Counted from the first letter of the stretch, positions 8,255-18,486 are shown. The stretch: 64,000 nucleotides of DNA from Lentisphaerales bacterium (GCA_022446985.1 JAKVBD010000016.1:1-64000), one strand, 5' to 3'. Notes: a model not told the origin generated them from the sequence alone. Numbers and translations: made by a program.

Positions 8255-9579
8255 AACTCAAAAGGTTTAATAAGACTTAGAAGCTCAGTAGTTTTCTCTT
8301 TTAGAATCTGCTCGGTATTAGCTTCCACAAAGACTCTTAAAAGCGGTTCTGTATTCGAAGGCCGGATATTGCACCACCAATCGTTGTATTCAAAAGATGC
8401 GCCGTCGAGCTCTGTAAGCTCTGCATCAGTATAATGCTCTTTAAGCTGAGTTATTAATTCCGGAATGTTCTTTACTTTACAGTTAATTTCTCCGGTATTT
8501 TTATATTTCTTCAGTGGCTCGATGAGCTCGCTTAAAGTTTTCCCGCTATGTTCGATAATATTACAAAGTAGGATAAGAACAATTGCCTGAGACTCGGAGT
8601 AAAAATTTTCTCTGAAGTAATAATGACCGGATAATTCTCCGGCAAATGCAGCATCTCTTTTACGCATGTTTTCTTTAATAACTGCATGGCCTACAGGTGT
8701 CATGTAAGCTTTGCCCCCGGCTTTTTCGATAGCTTCAGGAACAGCTTTACTGGAACGAAGATCATAGAGGATAGTTTGTGGACCGGTTTGGTTAATTAGG
8801 TCTTCAGCGATGAGAGCTGTTATGAGGTCCATACCTATTATCTCACCCTTTTCATCAACAAAACCACAACGGTCCGCATCCCCATCAAAAGCAGCCCCGA
8901 AAACAGCGTTTTGATCGGTTACAGCTTTTTGGAGGTCTCGAAGAGTTTCGGTTTTTAAAGGGTTGGCTTCGTGATTTGGGAATGTGCCATCGAGTTCTTC
9001 GAATAGGGGGATAACTTCAAAAAGATCGAGAATACCTTCAATTTCTTTCACTCCAACAGAGTTGCCGTAATCAACAACAATTTTAAGACGGTTGGAGAAT
9101 TTAACGTATTTCTTTACGTTGTCTGCATATTTCTGACCAATGGATAGTTCAGTGATTTGTCCTGGCTTTTCAGCTGGTCCGGGAAGCTTGCCTTCATTAA
9201 TCATGGCTTCAATTTCTTTCAAACCGCGCTTGTAGCTTAGTGGATCAGCAGCTGCTTTACACATCTTAAATCCGTTCCAACCTCGGCCATTATGAGACGC
9301 AGTGATCATGATGCTGCCATCAACACCTAGAGTGCCGTTGGCAAAATAGCATATGGGTGTAGAGCATAAGCCAATATTTATTACATCTACTCCTTGGGAA
9401 GTCAGACCTTTGACCAATGAAGAGAAAAGACAAGGTGAACTAGGGCGCATATCATAGCCAACAACGACCTTTTTTGCACCAGTATACTCAGAATAAGCTA
9501 TACCTAGCTTGAAGGCAAGGTCTTCGTTTACTTGTTCGGGGTAATGGCCGCGTATATCATAGGCTTTAAAAACTTTCAC
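8251..9579 (-). CDS. Phosphomannomutase/phosphoglucomutase
   Basis: A 442-residue alpha-D-phosphohexomutase that interconverts hexose 1- and 6-phosphates for envelope polysaccharide precursors. The phosphoserine loop TASHNGRGWNG puts the catalytic serine at residue 95. The magnesium loop DGDADRCGF, the sugar-binding GELSGHYYF and the phosphate-binding RPSNTEPLLRV follow in the order usual for the family. YDIRG near the N-terminus is also typical. Whether it prefers mannose or glucose phosphate cannot be told. It overlaps the neighbouring gene tail to tail by four bases. Confidence 0.93.
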   Translation of the reverse strand: MKVFKAYDIRGHYPEQVNEDLAFKLGIAYSEYTGAKKVVVGYDMRPSSPCLFSSLVKGLTSQGVDVINIGLCSTPICYFANGTLGVDGSIMITASHNGRGWNGFKMCKAAADPLSYKRGLKEIEAMINEGKLPGPAEKPGQITELSIGQKYADNVKKYVKFSNRLKIVVDYGNSVGVKEIEGILDLFEVIPLFEELDGTFPNHEANPLKTETLRDLQKAVTDQNAVFGAAFDGDADRCGFVDEKGEIIGMDLITALIAEDLINQTGPQTILYDLRSSKAVPEAIEKAGGKAYMTPVGHAVIKENMRKRDAAFAGELSGHYYFRENFYSESQAIVLILLCNIIEHSGKTLSELIEPLKKYKNTGEINCKVKNIPELITQLKEHYTDAELTELDGASFEYNDWWCNIRPSNTEPLLRVFVEANTEQILKEKTTELLSLIKPFEF

Positions 9580-9679
9580 TTGTAGATCTACTGCTCTTTA
9601 CATAAGATTACGGATTGCAGTTTTAAAGGCCGCTTTTCAAGTAAAGTCTGTATACAAGAACTCCATAAATCATAAAAGT

Positions 9680-10093
9680 TTAGAAAAAAAGCAGTGCTGT
9701 AATAAGTGTTCCCATCCAGAAAAATGCGGTGTACTTGATTGATTTCTTGTGAAGAGAAACTTTGTTTTTAATTCCTGAATAAGCCGTAACTATTAATGCA
9801 AAAAACAATGGAGATGAAAAACAACGGTGTATATTTATACGAGTTTCCATGTTCTGGGGACCTATATTTAGAAGAGACTCTTCTATTTTCATAGCTTTGT
9901 AATCCCAGCCCATGACAAGTGTTATGACTAGGCCGACTACAGCAACTGTAGTGATAATTAAGACTGCAGCATTTATTTTTCTGTGTAGGGCTATGTTGCC
10001 ATTTTTGGCTTGTTTGATGCCATATATGATGACTAAAGTCAGGAGACATACGCTAGTTTGCAAGAAGCGTATGTACATTATTTCATTGCTCAA
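9680..10093 (-). CDS. DUF420-like membrane protein
   Basis: A 137-residue integral membrane protein with about four hydrophobic helices. Conserved polar residues sit at helix edges: ALHRKINAAV, METRINIHR and SLHKKSIKYTAFFWMG, the H-R/H-K pattern of the DUF420 family. Some members are linked to cytochrome oxidase biogenesis, but nothing nearby supports that here. Its stop lies about 100 bases upstream (in map terms) of the phosphohexomutase start, in the same direction. Confidence 0.65.
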   Translation of the reverse strand: MSNEIMYIRFLQTSVCLLTLVIIYGIKQAKNGNIALHRKINAAVLIITTVAVVGLVITLVMGWDYKAMKIEESLLNIGPQNMETRINIHRCFSSPLFFALIVTAYSGIKNKVSLHKKSIKYTAFFWMGTLITALLFF

Positions 10094-10182
10094 GGCAAGT
10101 TCTCCGTTTGCTTTGTAACTTAAAAAATTTGTTGTAAAGTTTGGTTTGAACAGCCTTAAGATGTATCGCCCTTGAGAAAAGT

Positions 10183-10509
10183 CTATGAATTTAGTAAAAC
10201 TTTAAAGTCTTCAAATGCAGCTTTAAGTGCATTTAATTTATCTGGTACTTGACTGGAATCACCAGCCTTGAGGTCAACTTCTATAGCTTTTGCAGCTTGA
10301 CTCATGGGCATCAAACCAATGTTTGCAGCAGATCCTTTAATACTATGTGCTGCGCGTATTGATTCACCTAGGTCGCTTAAGTCTTCAAGAAGAGCAATAT
10401 TATCACTTGTATCTTCAAGGCACATTTCGGCAATTTCTTCAATATCTTCAGGGTCGAGACCGTGCATGTCAGCAACTCTTCGCAGCCAATCAACTTTACT
10501 CTCACTCAT
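10183..10509 (-). CDS. Hpt-domain phosphotransfer protein
   Basis: A single histidine phosphotransfer domain of about 108 residues. The phosphorylated histidine is in AHSIKGSAANIG, at residue 55 counting from the ATG at 10509. That start has a ggagcg ribosome site just upstream and is preferred to the in-frame start at 10530. Such free-standing proteins pass phosphate between receiver domains in a phosphorelay. No kinase or receiver gene is adjacent, so its partner is elsewhere. Confidence 0.88.
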   Translation of the reverse strand: MSESKVDWLRRVADMHGLDPEDIEEIAEMCLEDTSDNIALLEDLSDLGESIRAAHSIKGSAANIGLMPMSQAAKAIEVDLKAGDSSQVPDKLNALKAAFEDFKVLLNS

Positions 10510-10601
10510 ATCCGCTCCCAGTAGTCTCATATAATTTTATATGACATTGTACTTTAGGTATGAGGTTTTATGCAATAACTATTTGAATAAAAGCTGTAAG
10601 T

Positions 10602-12281
10602 TTATTTGAGCATCTCAATAGATCGTAGGAGTAACTTTTCAGGAACCGGGTCAAGTGACGGTTCTGTTATGCCTAAGAGTATTTTAGACATGAGGTAAGG
10701 GTAGAATACCATATTTGAAAAGGCAATGAAGTCTGCTTTTTTAGGATTATCCTTACGTTTTAGGTATCCTGCAACTGGGTAAATTTCTTCCTCAAGCTGA
10801 ACAAAAGCCAAAGGCACCACTTCATCTGAGCTGTCAATAGTCAGCTGACTTTTAACATTTATCCAACCAAATTTAGTTGGAATAGTTTTAAATGACATAG
10901 TTTTACAGACTACTTCATTTACGAGGTTTTCAGAACCATCAATACCCAAAAGATCATTGTAGTGAACTTTTGCTTCTTCCATAATTTCGCCCTCAAAGAT
11001 TGTGTCGTCTTTTAGTGTCTTCAAATTAAAGGAAAGGTCACCCATAAAGGATGCGCGGATAGAAGTAATCAGAAGAATTCTACCGCCGGCTGAAGCATAA
11101 TCGTTTAATATTTTGTTGATGTAGCGCTTTATAACAAATCTAAAACCACTTGTCATTTCACAAGCAGTAACAACCTGAATAGGCATCTGCTTCGGTGAAG
11201 GGATAGCTTTATCCAGATATTGTTTGATATCCAGAACTCTGTAAGTTTGATTAGCTTTTTTAAGGGTGCCCATGATTGATGCTGCAAGATATCTGGAAGA
11301 GTAACCAAGTGCACTCTCTTCCATTTGATAGAAACCTTCAGTCAAAATACCAATTTTTCCCAGGTCATTTGCTGGAAGTAAATCTTTGTAAAGTGGCAGT
11401 TGAGCCAGCTCACGCTTCTTGATGAGTTTGTTAATCTTTTCTTCTATTGGAGCATAATCGATCTTATCTTCTCTATATTTTATTCTCTTACTGGCAAATT
11501 CGTACGCGGTGTTTAGGACATCAGCAGTAGCTTTTATTCCGACAGTGCCCATTCTTGCAATAGCGACGTTACCATTGTGAAAATCTTTCTTATCTGTGAA
11601 GATATTGCGCTGATAGTTGTCCATTAAATACTGAGAATGAGTAAAAGACGCGTTTCTAAGGTAGATTGGCAGTGTCGCAAGATACTCAAATAGTTCTTGT
11701 GCATCTTTTGTTTTAAGCTCAAATTTATAATCAGCTCTCAATTTCTTAAGCTCGGCCATACCTTCCTGACGGCTGAAAAGGGTTTCAAGAAACTGAATTG
11801 GTTTATCTGCAGCATTTAAGTATTTGCCATTTTCTAATTTAAGGTTAAAACTTTTAGCCATTTGATTAACAGCATAGTAAGATGGGAGGTATTCAGGACT
11901 GGCAGAGTCATTTAGATTGTGGCTGATTGAACCGATCCAAACAATCACTTTGTTGTAGTCTCTTGCTCTCAGCGCCTCGACTAGAAGGTGAAACATATAA
12001 GGTAGAGCTTCTGCTTTATGAAGAGCAGAGGCATAGTAAATTTGCTTGGATTTTAAGTAATTAACTGCATCGTCGCCAACAAGGCTGGCAGAAATAGAAA
12101 AATTATTATCTGGGTAGAGTGAGTATTCATTGTAGAGCTTAGACTTGTAGCTGGCTGGTAGCTTTTTGACAAGAGGGGTCAGTTTTTCCAGCTCTTGGAG
12201 AAGCTTTTTATGGCTCGATGTCCATGCATGAGAATGAATTGTAAAAGAAAGTGTTATTAATGTAAATATAATACGTTTCAT
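10602..12281 (-). CDS. Secreted protein of unknown function, phospholipase C/S1-like N-terminus
   Basis: A 559-residue protein with a signal peptide (MKRIIFTLITLSFTIHSHA). The mature end starts WTSSHK, and a later IVWIGSISHNLNDSASP resembles the W...H and GxxSHxxxD...P zinc-ligand pattern of zinc-dependent phospholipase C and S1 nucleases. The remainder (Lys-rich helices, a CEMTSGFRF segment, and a beta-containing C-terminal half) matches nothing I recognise. The hydrolase idea is weak because only part of the ligand set is visible. It is divergent from rsgA, with 195 bases between them holding no obvious RNA gene. Confidence 0.5.
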   Translation of the reverse strand: MKRIIFTLITLSFTIHSHAWTSSHKKLLQELEKLTPLVKKLPASYKSKLYNEYSLYPDNNFSISASLVGDDAVNYLKSKQIYYASALHKAEALPYMFHLLVEALRARDYNKVIVWIGSISHNLNDSASPEYLPSYYAVNQMAKSFNLKLENGKYLNAADKPIQFLETLFSRQEGMAELKKLRADYKFELKTKDAQELFEYLATLPIYLRNASFTHSQYLMDNYQRNIFTDKKDFHNGNVAIARMGTVGIKATADVLNTAYEFASKRIKYREDKIDYAPIEEKINKLIKKRELAQLPLYKDLLPANDLGKIGILTEGFYQMEESALGYSSRYLAASIMGTLKKANQTYRVLDIKQYLDKAIPSPKQMPIQVVTACEMTSGFRFVIKRYINKILNDYASAGGRILLITSIRASFMGDLSFNLKTLKDDTIFEGEIMEEAKVHYNDLLGIDGSENLVNEVVCKTMSFKTIPTKFGWINVKSQLTIDSSDEVVPLAFVQLEEEIYPVAGYLKRKDNPKKADFIAFSNMVFYPYLMSKILLGITEPSLDPVPEKLLLRSIEMLK

Positions 12282-12476
12282 ACACCGAAACCTTTATTGT
12301 CAGTTTTTAATAGTACGCCAAAACAGCGACAAACTTCTCTCAATATAAAAATTGTTTGGTGTCTCACAAGCTCGACTGGAGGGAAAGTGTTTTATTTTAC
12401 AAAAATGACTTTAACACTTTCGAAAATTGATGTTTAGTTTAGACATCATGACAGACACTGGAAATACAGAAAGGTA

Positions 12477-13712
12477 ATGGGAAAAAAATCCAAGAAGAAA
12501 AAAGGCTTGCACGTCGACGGCTTAAGTGAGAGGGAGCGCGTTGAAATATTTGGGCGAGCCGCAAAACTGCGCAAAGCTTCTATAAATAAAAAAAAGACTT
12601 CTAACAAACGCTCAGAGTGGAAAAAGAACATTCGTCAAGGCGATTACGATCAGGAATTCTCTGACGAAAAGCGCACAGGAAAAGGCCCCAAATCCTTAGA
12701 TGTCTGGGCAGAAAAGGCCTTGGCGAAAGCCGGGGATATGAAGGCTCTTGAGAAAAGTAAGGATGGTGATGATTTCCATAAAGGTGTTTTAACGACAGTT
12801 TCTCGTCAGGGCGGTAAGCTTCTTCACAAAGGTCAAGAATACGACTATATGTTGAAACCGGAAATGCTTCTTATGCAGAAAACTGAATTGGCCGTTGGCG
12901 ATGATGTCCTTTTTACTTTCGATAAAGAAGATCACTGTCTAGTTGAGCAGCGACTTGATCGTAAACACATTCTTTCCAGGCCAGACCCAACCCGTCCTGG
13001 AGTTGAAAGAGTGATTGCCGTCAACATGGATTTCATAGTTATAGTTTCGGCGTTGACCAGCCCAGACATTAACTACAACCTTATTGACCGTTTTTTAATT
13101 GGTGTAGAGCAAAGTAAAGCCACGCCAATTATCTGTATTAACAAATGTGATTTGATCACAGAGGAAAATGAACACCTTCTGGATCACTTAAAAGTTTATG
13201 AAGAGTTGGGCTTTGAGGTTATAAAATGCTCAGCTGAAACTGGTGATGGAGTTGATGCTTTATTAGATAAAATTAACGGTAGTACTTGTGTTTTTCTGGG
13301 AACCAGTGGAGTCGGTAAGTCTTCATTATTAAATAGTATTGACAGTTCTCTGAATCTCAAAACTTCCGAAAATAGAGAACGAGCTGCTGGTCGTGGCCGT
13401 CATACAACGGTCATGGCTCAGATGTATAATGTCCAAAGAGAAATCAAGCTGATTGATACTCCTGGTGTTCGTGAGTTTAATTTCATAGATATCGAGAAAA
13501 CAGAAATCCAATTTGGCTTTAAAGAGTTTGTTGAACACATCCCATGTAAGTTTAATAATTGCCTCCATATCAACGAGAAGGGCTGTAATATCATTGCTGC
13601 TGTAGAAGAAGGGACTATTTCTCAAGGACGTTACGACAGCTACTTGAAGATTTTAAAGACTCTCGATATAAAACGCCTGGGACCAAAGCAGCGCGATAAT
13701 CTTCTTTTATAA
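12477..13712 (+). CDS. rsgA: Ribosome small-subunit-dependent GTPase RsgA
   Basis: A circularly permuted GTPase that acts in late 30S subunit maturation. The G4 motif NKCDL comes before the P-loop GTSGVGKSSLL (about residues 275-285), and DTPG follows, the order typical of the family. The C-terminal zinc module reads CKFNNCLHINEKGC. At 411 residues it is longer than usual because of a lysine-rich N-terminal extension of about 100 residues (MGKKSKKKKGLHVDG onward), possibly rRNA-binding. Its TAA is directly followed by the ATG of ilvA, so the two are probably co-transcribed. Confidence 0.92.
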   Translation: MGKKSKKKKGLHVDGLSERERVEIFGRAAKLRKASINKKKTSNKRSEWKKNIRQGDYDQEFSDEKRTGKGPKSLDVWAEKALAKAGDMKALEKSKDGDDFHKGVLTTVSRQGGKLLHKGQEYDYMLKPEMLLMQKTELAVGDDVLFTFDKEDHCLVEQRLDRKHILSRPDPTRPGVERVIAVNMDFIVIVSALTSPDINYNLIDRFLIGVEQSKATPIICINKCDLITEENEHLLDHLKVYEELGFEVIKCSAETGDGVDALLDKINGSTCVFLGTSGVGKSSLLNSIDSSLNLKTSENRERAAGRGRHTTVMAQMYNVQREIKLIDTPGVREFNFIDIEKTEIQFGFKEFVEHIPCKFNNCLHINEKGCNIIAAVEEGTISQGRYDSYLKILKTLDIKRLGPKQRDNLLL

Positions 13713-15221
13713 ATGCAGACGGAATATATAAAAAAAATTCTCAGTGCTAAGGTTTACGACCTAGCTGAAGAGACGCCATTAACGGATGCAGTAAATCTTA
13801 GCAAGAGACTTGATAACTCCATCTACATTAAGCGTGAGGATTTACAGCCGGTTTTTTCCTTTAAATTGCGTGAAGCCTACAATAAAATGGCTCAACTCTC
13901 GGATGAAGAAAAAGGCAAAGGTGTAGTTTGTGCCTCTGCTGGAAATCATGCTCAAGGTGTGGCTATGTCTGCGAACTTTTTAGGGATAGAAGCTATAATT
14001 GTCATGCCTAAGACCACTCCTGAAATAAAGTTGAAGTCTGTAAGAGCCCGTGGTGGAAAGGTCGTTCTTCATGGTGATGCTTTTGATGAGGCTTGTGCGC
14101 ATGCTTACGAACTTCAAAGGAAGGAAGGCATGACCTTTATTCATCCTTATGATGATCCAGATGTTATCGCGGGTCAGGGAACCGTTGGCATGGAGATTAT
14201 GCATCAGCTTTCAGGAGATCTCGATGCAGTGTTTGTCCCTGTTGGAGGCGGAGGTCTGGCAGCCGGTGTTGCTCTTTACGTGAAATACTTGAGCCCTGAA
14301 ACGAAAGTTATAGCGGTTGAGTCAGAAGACTCAGCTTGTTTAAAAGTAGCGATGGAATCTGGAGAGCGCAAAATATTGCCGGAAGTGGGTATTTTTGCCG
14401 ATGGTGTTGCTGTGGCGCAAATTGGTGAAGAGAACTTTAGAGTGGCCCAAGAATTCATTGATGAAGTAGTGACTGTGAATACAGATGAAATTTGTGCGGC
14501 AATTAAGGATCTTTTTGAGGATTCTAGAGCCATTGCTGAGCCTGCCGGTGCTTTGGCTACAGCAGGGCTAAAGAAGTATGTCACTCAAAATAAGCTTCAA
14601 AATAAGACCTTAGTGGCAGTTAATAGTGGAGCTAATACTAGCTTCGGACGTTTGCGGCATATTTCTGAGCGCACAGAACTGGGTGCTGCCAAAGAAGCAT
14701 TGCTTGCCGTAACTATAGAGGAATCCCCGGGAAGCTTTTTGAAGTTTTGTGAAGCTCTTGGTGAAGCGAATGTAACTGAATTTAATTATCGTTTTAGTGA
14801 CTCTAAAGCAGCTCAGATTTTTGTCGGTGTCGGATTGAAAGAAGGCCAAAAGTCGCGAAACGAATTAATCAGTCGTCTTCAGAAAGGGAAATACTCAGTC
14901 GTTGATTTGACCGATAACGAAATGGCAAAACTGCATATTCGTTACATGGTCGGTGGCCATGGTTATGGGATTAAGGAACGTCTTTTTCGAGTCCAGTTTC
15001 CTGAAAGGCCAGGAGCTCTTCTAAAATTCCTCAAGACTATGGAGTCGAATTGGAGTATCACTTTATTTCACTATCGCAACCACGCAGCAGCTTATGGTCG
15101 GGTTCTCATGGGGATACAAGCAGCTGAAGACGATAAAGAACTTTCCAGGCGCTTGTCTGAAGTAGGTTACTTTTTTGAAGAAGAAAGTGACAACCCCGCT
15201 TACAAGACTTTCCTTAGCTAA
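13713..15221 (+). CDS. ilvA: Threonine ammonia-lyase (biosynthetic)
   Basis: A PLP enzyme turning threonine into 2-oxobutanoate, the first step of isoleucine synthesis. The PLP lysine lies in VFSFKLREAYNKM (Lys51; the common motif is SFKLRGA, so one Gly is Glu here). SAGNHAQGVA and the phosphate loop VGGGGLAAG are present. The C-terminal third (from about residue 330) has the paired ACT-like regulatory domains of the long allosteric form (EESPGSFLKF, FPERPGALLKF), implying feedback by isoleucine. 502 residues, full length. It begins immediately after the rsgA stop and shares a pathway with ilvD downstream. Confidence 0.94.
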   Translation: MQTEYIKKILSAKVYDLAEETPLTDAVNLSKRLDNSIYIKREDLQPVFSFKLREAYNKMAQLSDEEKGKGVVCASAGNHAQGVAMSANFLGIEAIIVMPKTTPEIKLKSVRARGGKVVLHGDAFDEACAHAYELQRKEGMTFIHPYDDPDVIAGQGTVGMEIMHQLSGDLDAVFVPVGGGGLAAGVALYVKYLSPETKVIAVESEDSACLKVAMESGERKILPEVGIFADGVAVAQIGEENFRVAQEFIDEVVTVNTDEICAAIKDLFEDSRAIAEPAGALATAGLKKYVTQNKLQNKTLVAVNSGANTSFGRLRHISERTELGAAKEALLAVTIEESPGSFLKFCEALGEANVTEFNYRFSDSKAAQIFVGVGLKEGQKSRNELISRLQKGKYSVVDLTDNEMAKLHIRYMVGGHGYGIKERLFRVQFPERPGALLKFLKTMESNWSITLFHYRNHAAAYGRVLMGIQAAEDDKELSRRLSEVGYFFEEESDNPAYKTFLS

Positions 15222-15360
15222 ATGCAACTCAACTGTTATTTATTTCTGAAATCTTAGTTTTAGATACAACTCACTGCACATATCAAATTTGATTTAAATG
15301 TGCAATGCGGTAGTTTATTATCCCCTTGATGGAACTCAATAACTAAATGGAGACAATTAA

Positions 15361-16293
15361 ATGGGCAAAGTAGCTGGAGATATTCTGGATCTCGTAGGTG
15401 GTACGCCACTGGTAAAAATCAATCGTCTTAACAAAGGTAATTCAGAACTTTACGCAAAGCTTGAAGCTGCAAACCCGGGTTTTTGTGTCAAAGACCGTAT
15501 CGCTAAAGCCATGTTTGATGACGCTATTGCTGATGGTCGTCTAAAAGAAGGCATGGAAGTTATTGAGCCAACAAGTGGAAATACAGGTATTGGCCTGGCT
15601 ATGACTTGTGCTGTTCGCGGTTACAAAGTGACTCTTGTCATGCCGGATACCATGTCAATTGAAAGACGTCAAATTCTAAAAGTTTTTGGGGCTGAACTTG
15701 TCCTCACTCCTGGTGCAGAAGGTATGCCAGGAGCTATTCGCAAAGCCGAAGAATTAATTGCTGCAAATCCTAACTCATGGATGCCACAACAGTTCAATAA
15801 CCCAAGTAATCCAAAGTGTCACCGCGAAACTACTGCTGAAGAAATCTGGGCAGATACAGATGGCGAAATTGACATCGTAGTTGGTGGTGTAGGGACTGGT
15901 GGTACAATTACTGGTTGTGCCGAGGTTCTCAAAGATAAAAAAGCTGCAGTTAAAGCTGTTGCAGTTGAGCCGGTTACTTCTGCAGTAATGTCTGGAGAAG
16001 GTCCTGGTAAGCATAAAATTCAAGGTATAGGTGCTGGTTTTGTTCCGGAAGTCCTTGAACTTGACCTAATTGACTATATTGAGAAGGTTTCAGATGAAGA
16101 AGCTGGTGAAACTGCTCGTGAGCTTGCAAAAAAAGAAGGTATCTTCTGTGGTATCTCAAGCGGCGCAGCAATGACAGCAGCTATTCGCGTAGCGGAAAAC
16201 CCGGAAAATGCCGGTAAGAAGATTGTTGTTGTTCTTCCCGATACAGGTGAAAGATACCTTTCTACCTGGTTGTTTGAAGACTACCGCTGCTAG
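15361..16293 (+). CDS. cysK: Cysteine synthase (O-acetylserine sulfhydrylase)
   Basis: A 310-residue PLP enzyme making cysteine from O-acetylserine and sulfide. The PLP lysine is Lys44 in FCVKDRIAKA (SVKDR in most homologues), the substrate loop PTSGNTGIGLA is at about residues 70-80, and the phosphate-binding loop is GVGTGGTITG. The tail YLSTWLFEDYRC is typical of CysK. A ribosome site (ggagac) precedes the ATG. The 139-base gap after ilvA is AT-rich and may hold a promoter. ilvD follows after 33 bases. Confidence 0.94.
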   Translation: MGKVAGDILDLVGGTPLVKINRLNKGNSELYAKLEAANPGFCVKDRIAKAMFDDAIADGRLKEGMEVIEPTSGNTGIGLAMTCAVRGYKVTLVMPDTMSIERRQILKVFGAELVLTPGAEGMPGAIRKAEELIAANPNSWMPQQFNNPSNPKCHRETTAEEIWADTDGEIDIVVGGVGTGGTITGCAEVLKDKKAAVKAVAVEPVTSAVMSGEGPGKHKIQGIGAGFVPEVLELDLIDYIEKVSDEEAGETARELAKKEGIFCGISSGAAMTAAIRVAENPENAGKKIVVVLPDTGERYLSTWLFEDYRC

Positions 16294-16326
16294 AAGATAA
16301 ATTTACACAGTATTTAAGAGGAACTC

Positions 16327-18171
16327 ATGGCTAACTACCGTTCGAAAACTACTACTGAAGGCCGAAATATGGCCGGTGCCCGTGCTTTATGGCGCGCAAC
16401 TGGAATGACAGATGAGGACTTCGGTAAACCGATTATCGCTGTCGTTAACTCATTTACACAATTCGTTCCAGGGCACGTTCACTTAAAAGATCTTGGTCAA
16501 TTAGTAGCTCGTGAGATTGAAGCAAATGGTGGTGTAGCTAAAGAATTTAATACAATCGCAGTAGACGATGGTATCGCCATGGGCCATGACGGTATGCTTT
16601 ACAGTTTGCCTTCCCGTGAAATTATCGCTGACTCAGTAGAGTACATGGTTAATGCTCACAAAGCAGATGCCATGGTTTGTATTTCAAACTGTGACAAAAT
16701 TACACCGGGAATGCTCATGGCGGCTCTTCGCCTGAATATCCCGGCAGTTTTCGTTTCCGGTGGTCCAATGGAAGCTGGCAAAACTAAGCTCGCTGACGGT
16801 ACTGTTCACAAAACTGACCTTGTTGATGCTATGATCGCTGGGGCTGACAGAAATGTCAGTGATGAAGATGCCGTAAACTACGAGCGCTCTGCATGTCCAA
16901 CTTGTGGATCTTGTTCTGGTATGTTCACAGCCAACTCTATGAACTGTTTGACTGAGGCTCTTGGTCTTTCACTTCCTGGTAATGGTTCAACTCTGGCAAC
17001 TCACTCTGATCGTAAACAGCTTTTCCTTAATGCCGGAAAATTGATCGTTAAAGCTGCTAAGCAGTATTATGAAGACTTTGATGACTCAGTACTTCCAAGA
17101 TCTATCGCCAGTTTCGAAGCATTTGAAAATGCCATGACTCTCGACATCGCCATGGGTGGTTCAACAAATACCGTTCTTCACTTACTAGCTGCGGCTCAGG
17201 AAGCAGAAGTTGATTTCACAATGCAGGACATCGATCGACTTTCTCGCGTAGTTCCAAATCTTTGTAAAGTTGCTCCATCTACTCAACTGTATCACATGGA
17301 AGATGTTCACCGTGCTGGTGGTATCATCAGTATCCTTGGTGAGTTGGAAAAAGCAGGTTTGTTGAACTCTGATGTTAAGAATATTCACTCTGCGACTCTT
17401 GGTGAAGCGATAAATAACTACGACATCACTCGTACAGATGATGAAGCGGTTAAAGAATTTTTTAGAGCCGGTCCTGCCGGTATTCCAACTCAGACTGCAT
17501 TCAGTCAGTCAACTCGTTGGGAAACTCTCGATGACGACCGTGAAAATGGCTGTATCCGCAATAAAGAAAATGCCTACAGTCAGGACGGTGGCCTTGCTGT
17601 TCTGTTCGGTAACCTTGCTCTTGACGGTTGTATCGTTAAAACAGCTGGTGTTGATGAGTCAATTTTGACTTTCTCTGGTCCAGCTAGAGTTTTCGAAAGT
17701 CAGGATGAAGCTGTAAACGCTATCCTTGGTGACAAGGTTGTTAAAGGCGACGTCGTTATCATCCGTTATGAAGGTCCTAAAGGCGGTCCTGGTATGCAGG
17801 AAATGCTTTACCCAACGACTTATCTTAAGTCTCGTGGTTTAGGTAAAGACTGTGCCCTTATAACAGATGGTCGTTTCTCTGGTGGTACTTCTGGTCTTTC
17901 TATTGGTCACGCTTCTCCAGAAGCTGCAAGCGGTGGCGCGATTGGTCTAATCGAGGAAGGCGACACCATTAAAATTGACATTCCTAACCGTAAGATCGAT
18001 ATCGATATCTCAGATGAAGAGCTTGCTTCTCGTCGTGAGAAAATGAATAACAGCGAAAAACCTTGGAAGCCTGCGACTAGAAAGCGCAAAGTTTCTAAAG
18101 CCCTTCAGGCATATGCGGCTCTTGCTACAAGTGCAGATAAAGGTGCTGTGAGAACTCTGGATAATATCTAA
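16327..18171 (+). CDS. ilvD: Dihydroxy-acid dehydratase
   Basis: The iron-sulfur enzyme for the penultimate step of valine and isoleucine synthesis. Cluster-ligand cysteines are seen in [10 protein letters not shown] and [12 protein letters not shown]. Other family blocks present are [38 protein letters not shown] and [15 protein letters not shown]. 614 residues, full length. Preceded by gagga and, 33 bases away, cysK; followed by a strong terminator. Placing it with ilvA suggests a small amino acid synthesis unit. Confidence 0.95.
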   Translation: MANYRSKTTTEGRNMAGARALWRATGMTDEDFGKPIIAVVNSFTQFVPGHVHLKDLGQLVAREIEANGGVAKEFNTIAVDDGIAMGHDGMLYSLPSREIIADSVEYMVNAHKADAMVCISNCDKITPGMLMAALRLNIPAVFVSGGPMEAGKTKLADGTVHKTDLVDAMIAGADRNVSDEDAVNYERSACPTCGSCSGMFTANSMNCLTEALGLSLPGNGSTLATHSDRKQLFLNAGKLIVKAAKQYYEDFDDSVLPRSIASFEAFENAMTLDIAMGGSTNTVLHLLAAAQEAEVDFTMQDIDRLSRVVPNLCKVAPSTQLYHMEDVHRAGGIISILGELEKAGLLNSDVKNIHSATLGEAINNYDITRTDDEAVKEFFRAGPAGIPTQTAFSQSTRWETLDDDRENGCIRNKENAYSQDGGLAVLFGNLALDGCIVKTAGVDESILTFSGPARVFESQDEAVNAILGDKVVKGDVVIIRYEGPKGGPGMQEMLYPTTYLKSRGLGKDCALITDGRFSGGTSGLSIGHASPEAASGGAIGLIEEGDTIKIDIPNRKIDIDISDEELASRREKMNNSEKPWKPATRKRKVSKALQAYAALATSADKGAVRTLDNI

Positions 18172-18195
18172 GAGATTCTATAAATAACTTTTCTG

Positions 18196-18224
18196 AAAGG
18201 TCGGATTAATTCCGGCCTTTTTTA
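18196..18224 (+). terminator. Intrinsic terminator of ilvD
   Basis: A ten-pair stem (AAAGGTCGGA with TCCGGCCTTT, one U-G pair) and a five-base loop are followed by tttatt, 24 bases after the ilvD stop. Confidence 0.88.
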
Positions 18225-18265
18225 TTGCTCTCAAAGACAATTATATTATGAAAAAGTAGATTGAT

Positions 18266-18424
18266 ATGAAAAAGTGAAAGCAGACATGTCAGGGTTGTGA
18301 TCACATAGAAACTCCGATTCTTGATGAAGGCTATCGTTACTTTAAAGAGAAACTTGCTAAGAAATACAAACGAGACGCCAAAGAACAAGTCAGGGAAGAG
18401 TCTCCAAAGCTCAAGAAGGATTGA
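18266..18424 (+). pseudogene. Small CxxC ORF interrupted by TGA at codon 4
   Basis: From ATG at 18266 the frame reads MKK, TGA (18275-18277), then 48 open codons beginning KQTCQGCDHIETPILDEGYR and ending at TGA 18422-18424. The product would be a small, highly charged protein with one CxxC. No other in-frame ATG, GTG or TTG follows the TGA near the start. The start region itself is partly duplicated (tatgaaaaagt occurs at 18247 and 18265). It may be a broken gene, or a real small gene with a start I cannot see. Confidence 0.35.
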
Positions 18425-18486
18425 AACTTTCAAAGATCTTTCAAGAATGACTTTCCTTGTATCGACATGAAGACATATTTTTCATC

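Noticed and set aside
18266-18424. Second selenoprotein (TGA at 18275 ahead of CxxC)
   Set aside because: TGA is codon 4, not part of the CxxC, and no hairpin with a usable loop lies 16-37 bases downstream; the only inverted repeat (tgtgatcaca) leaves almost no stem or loop.
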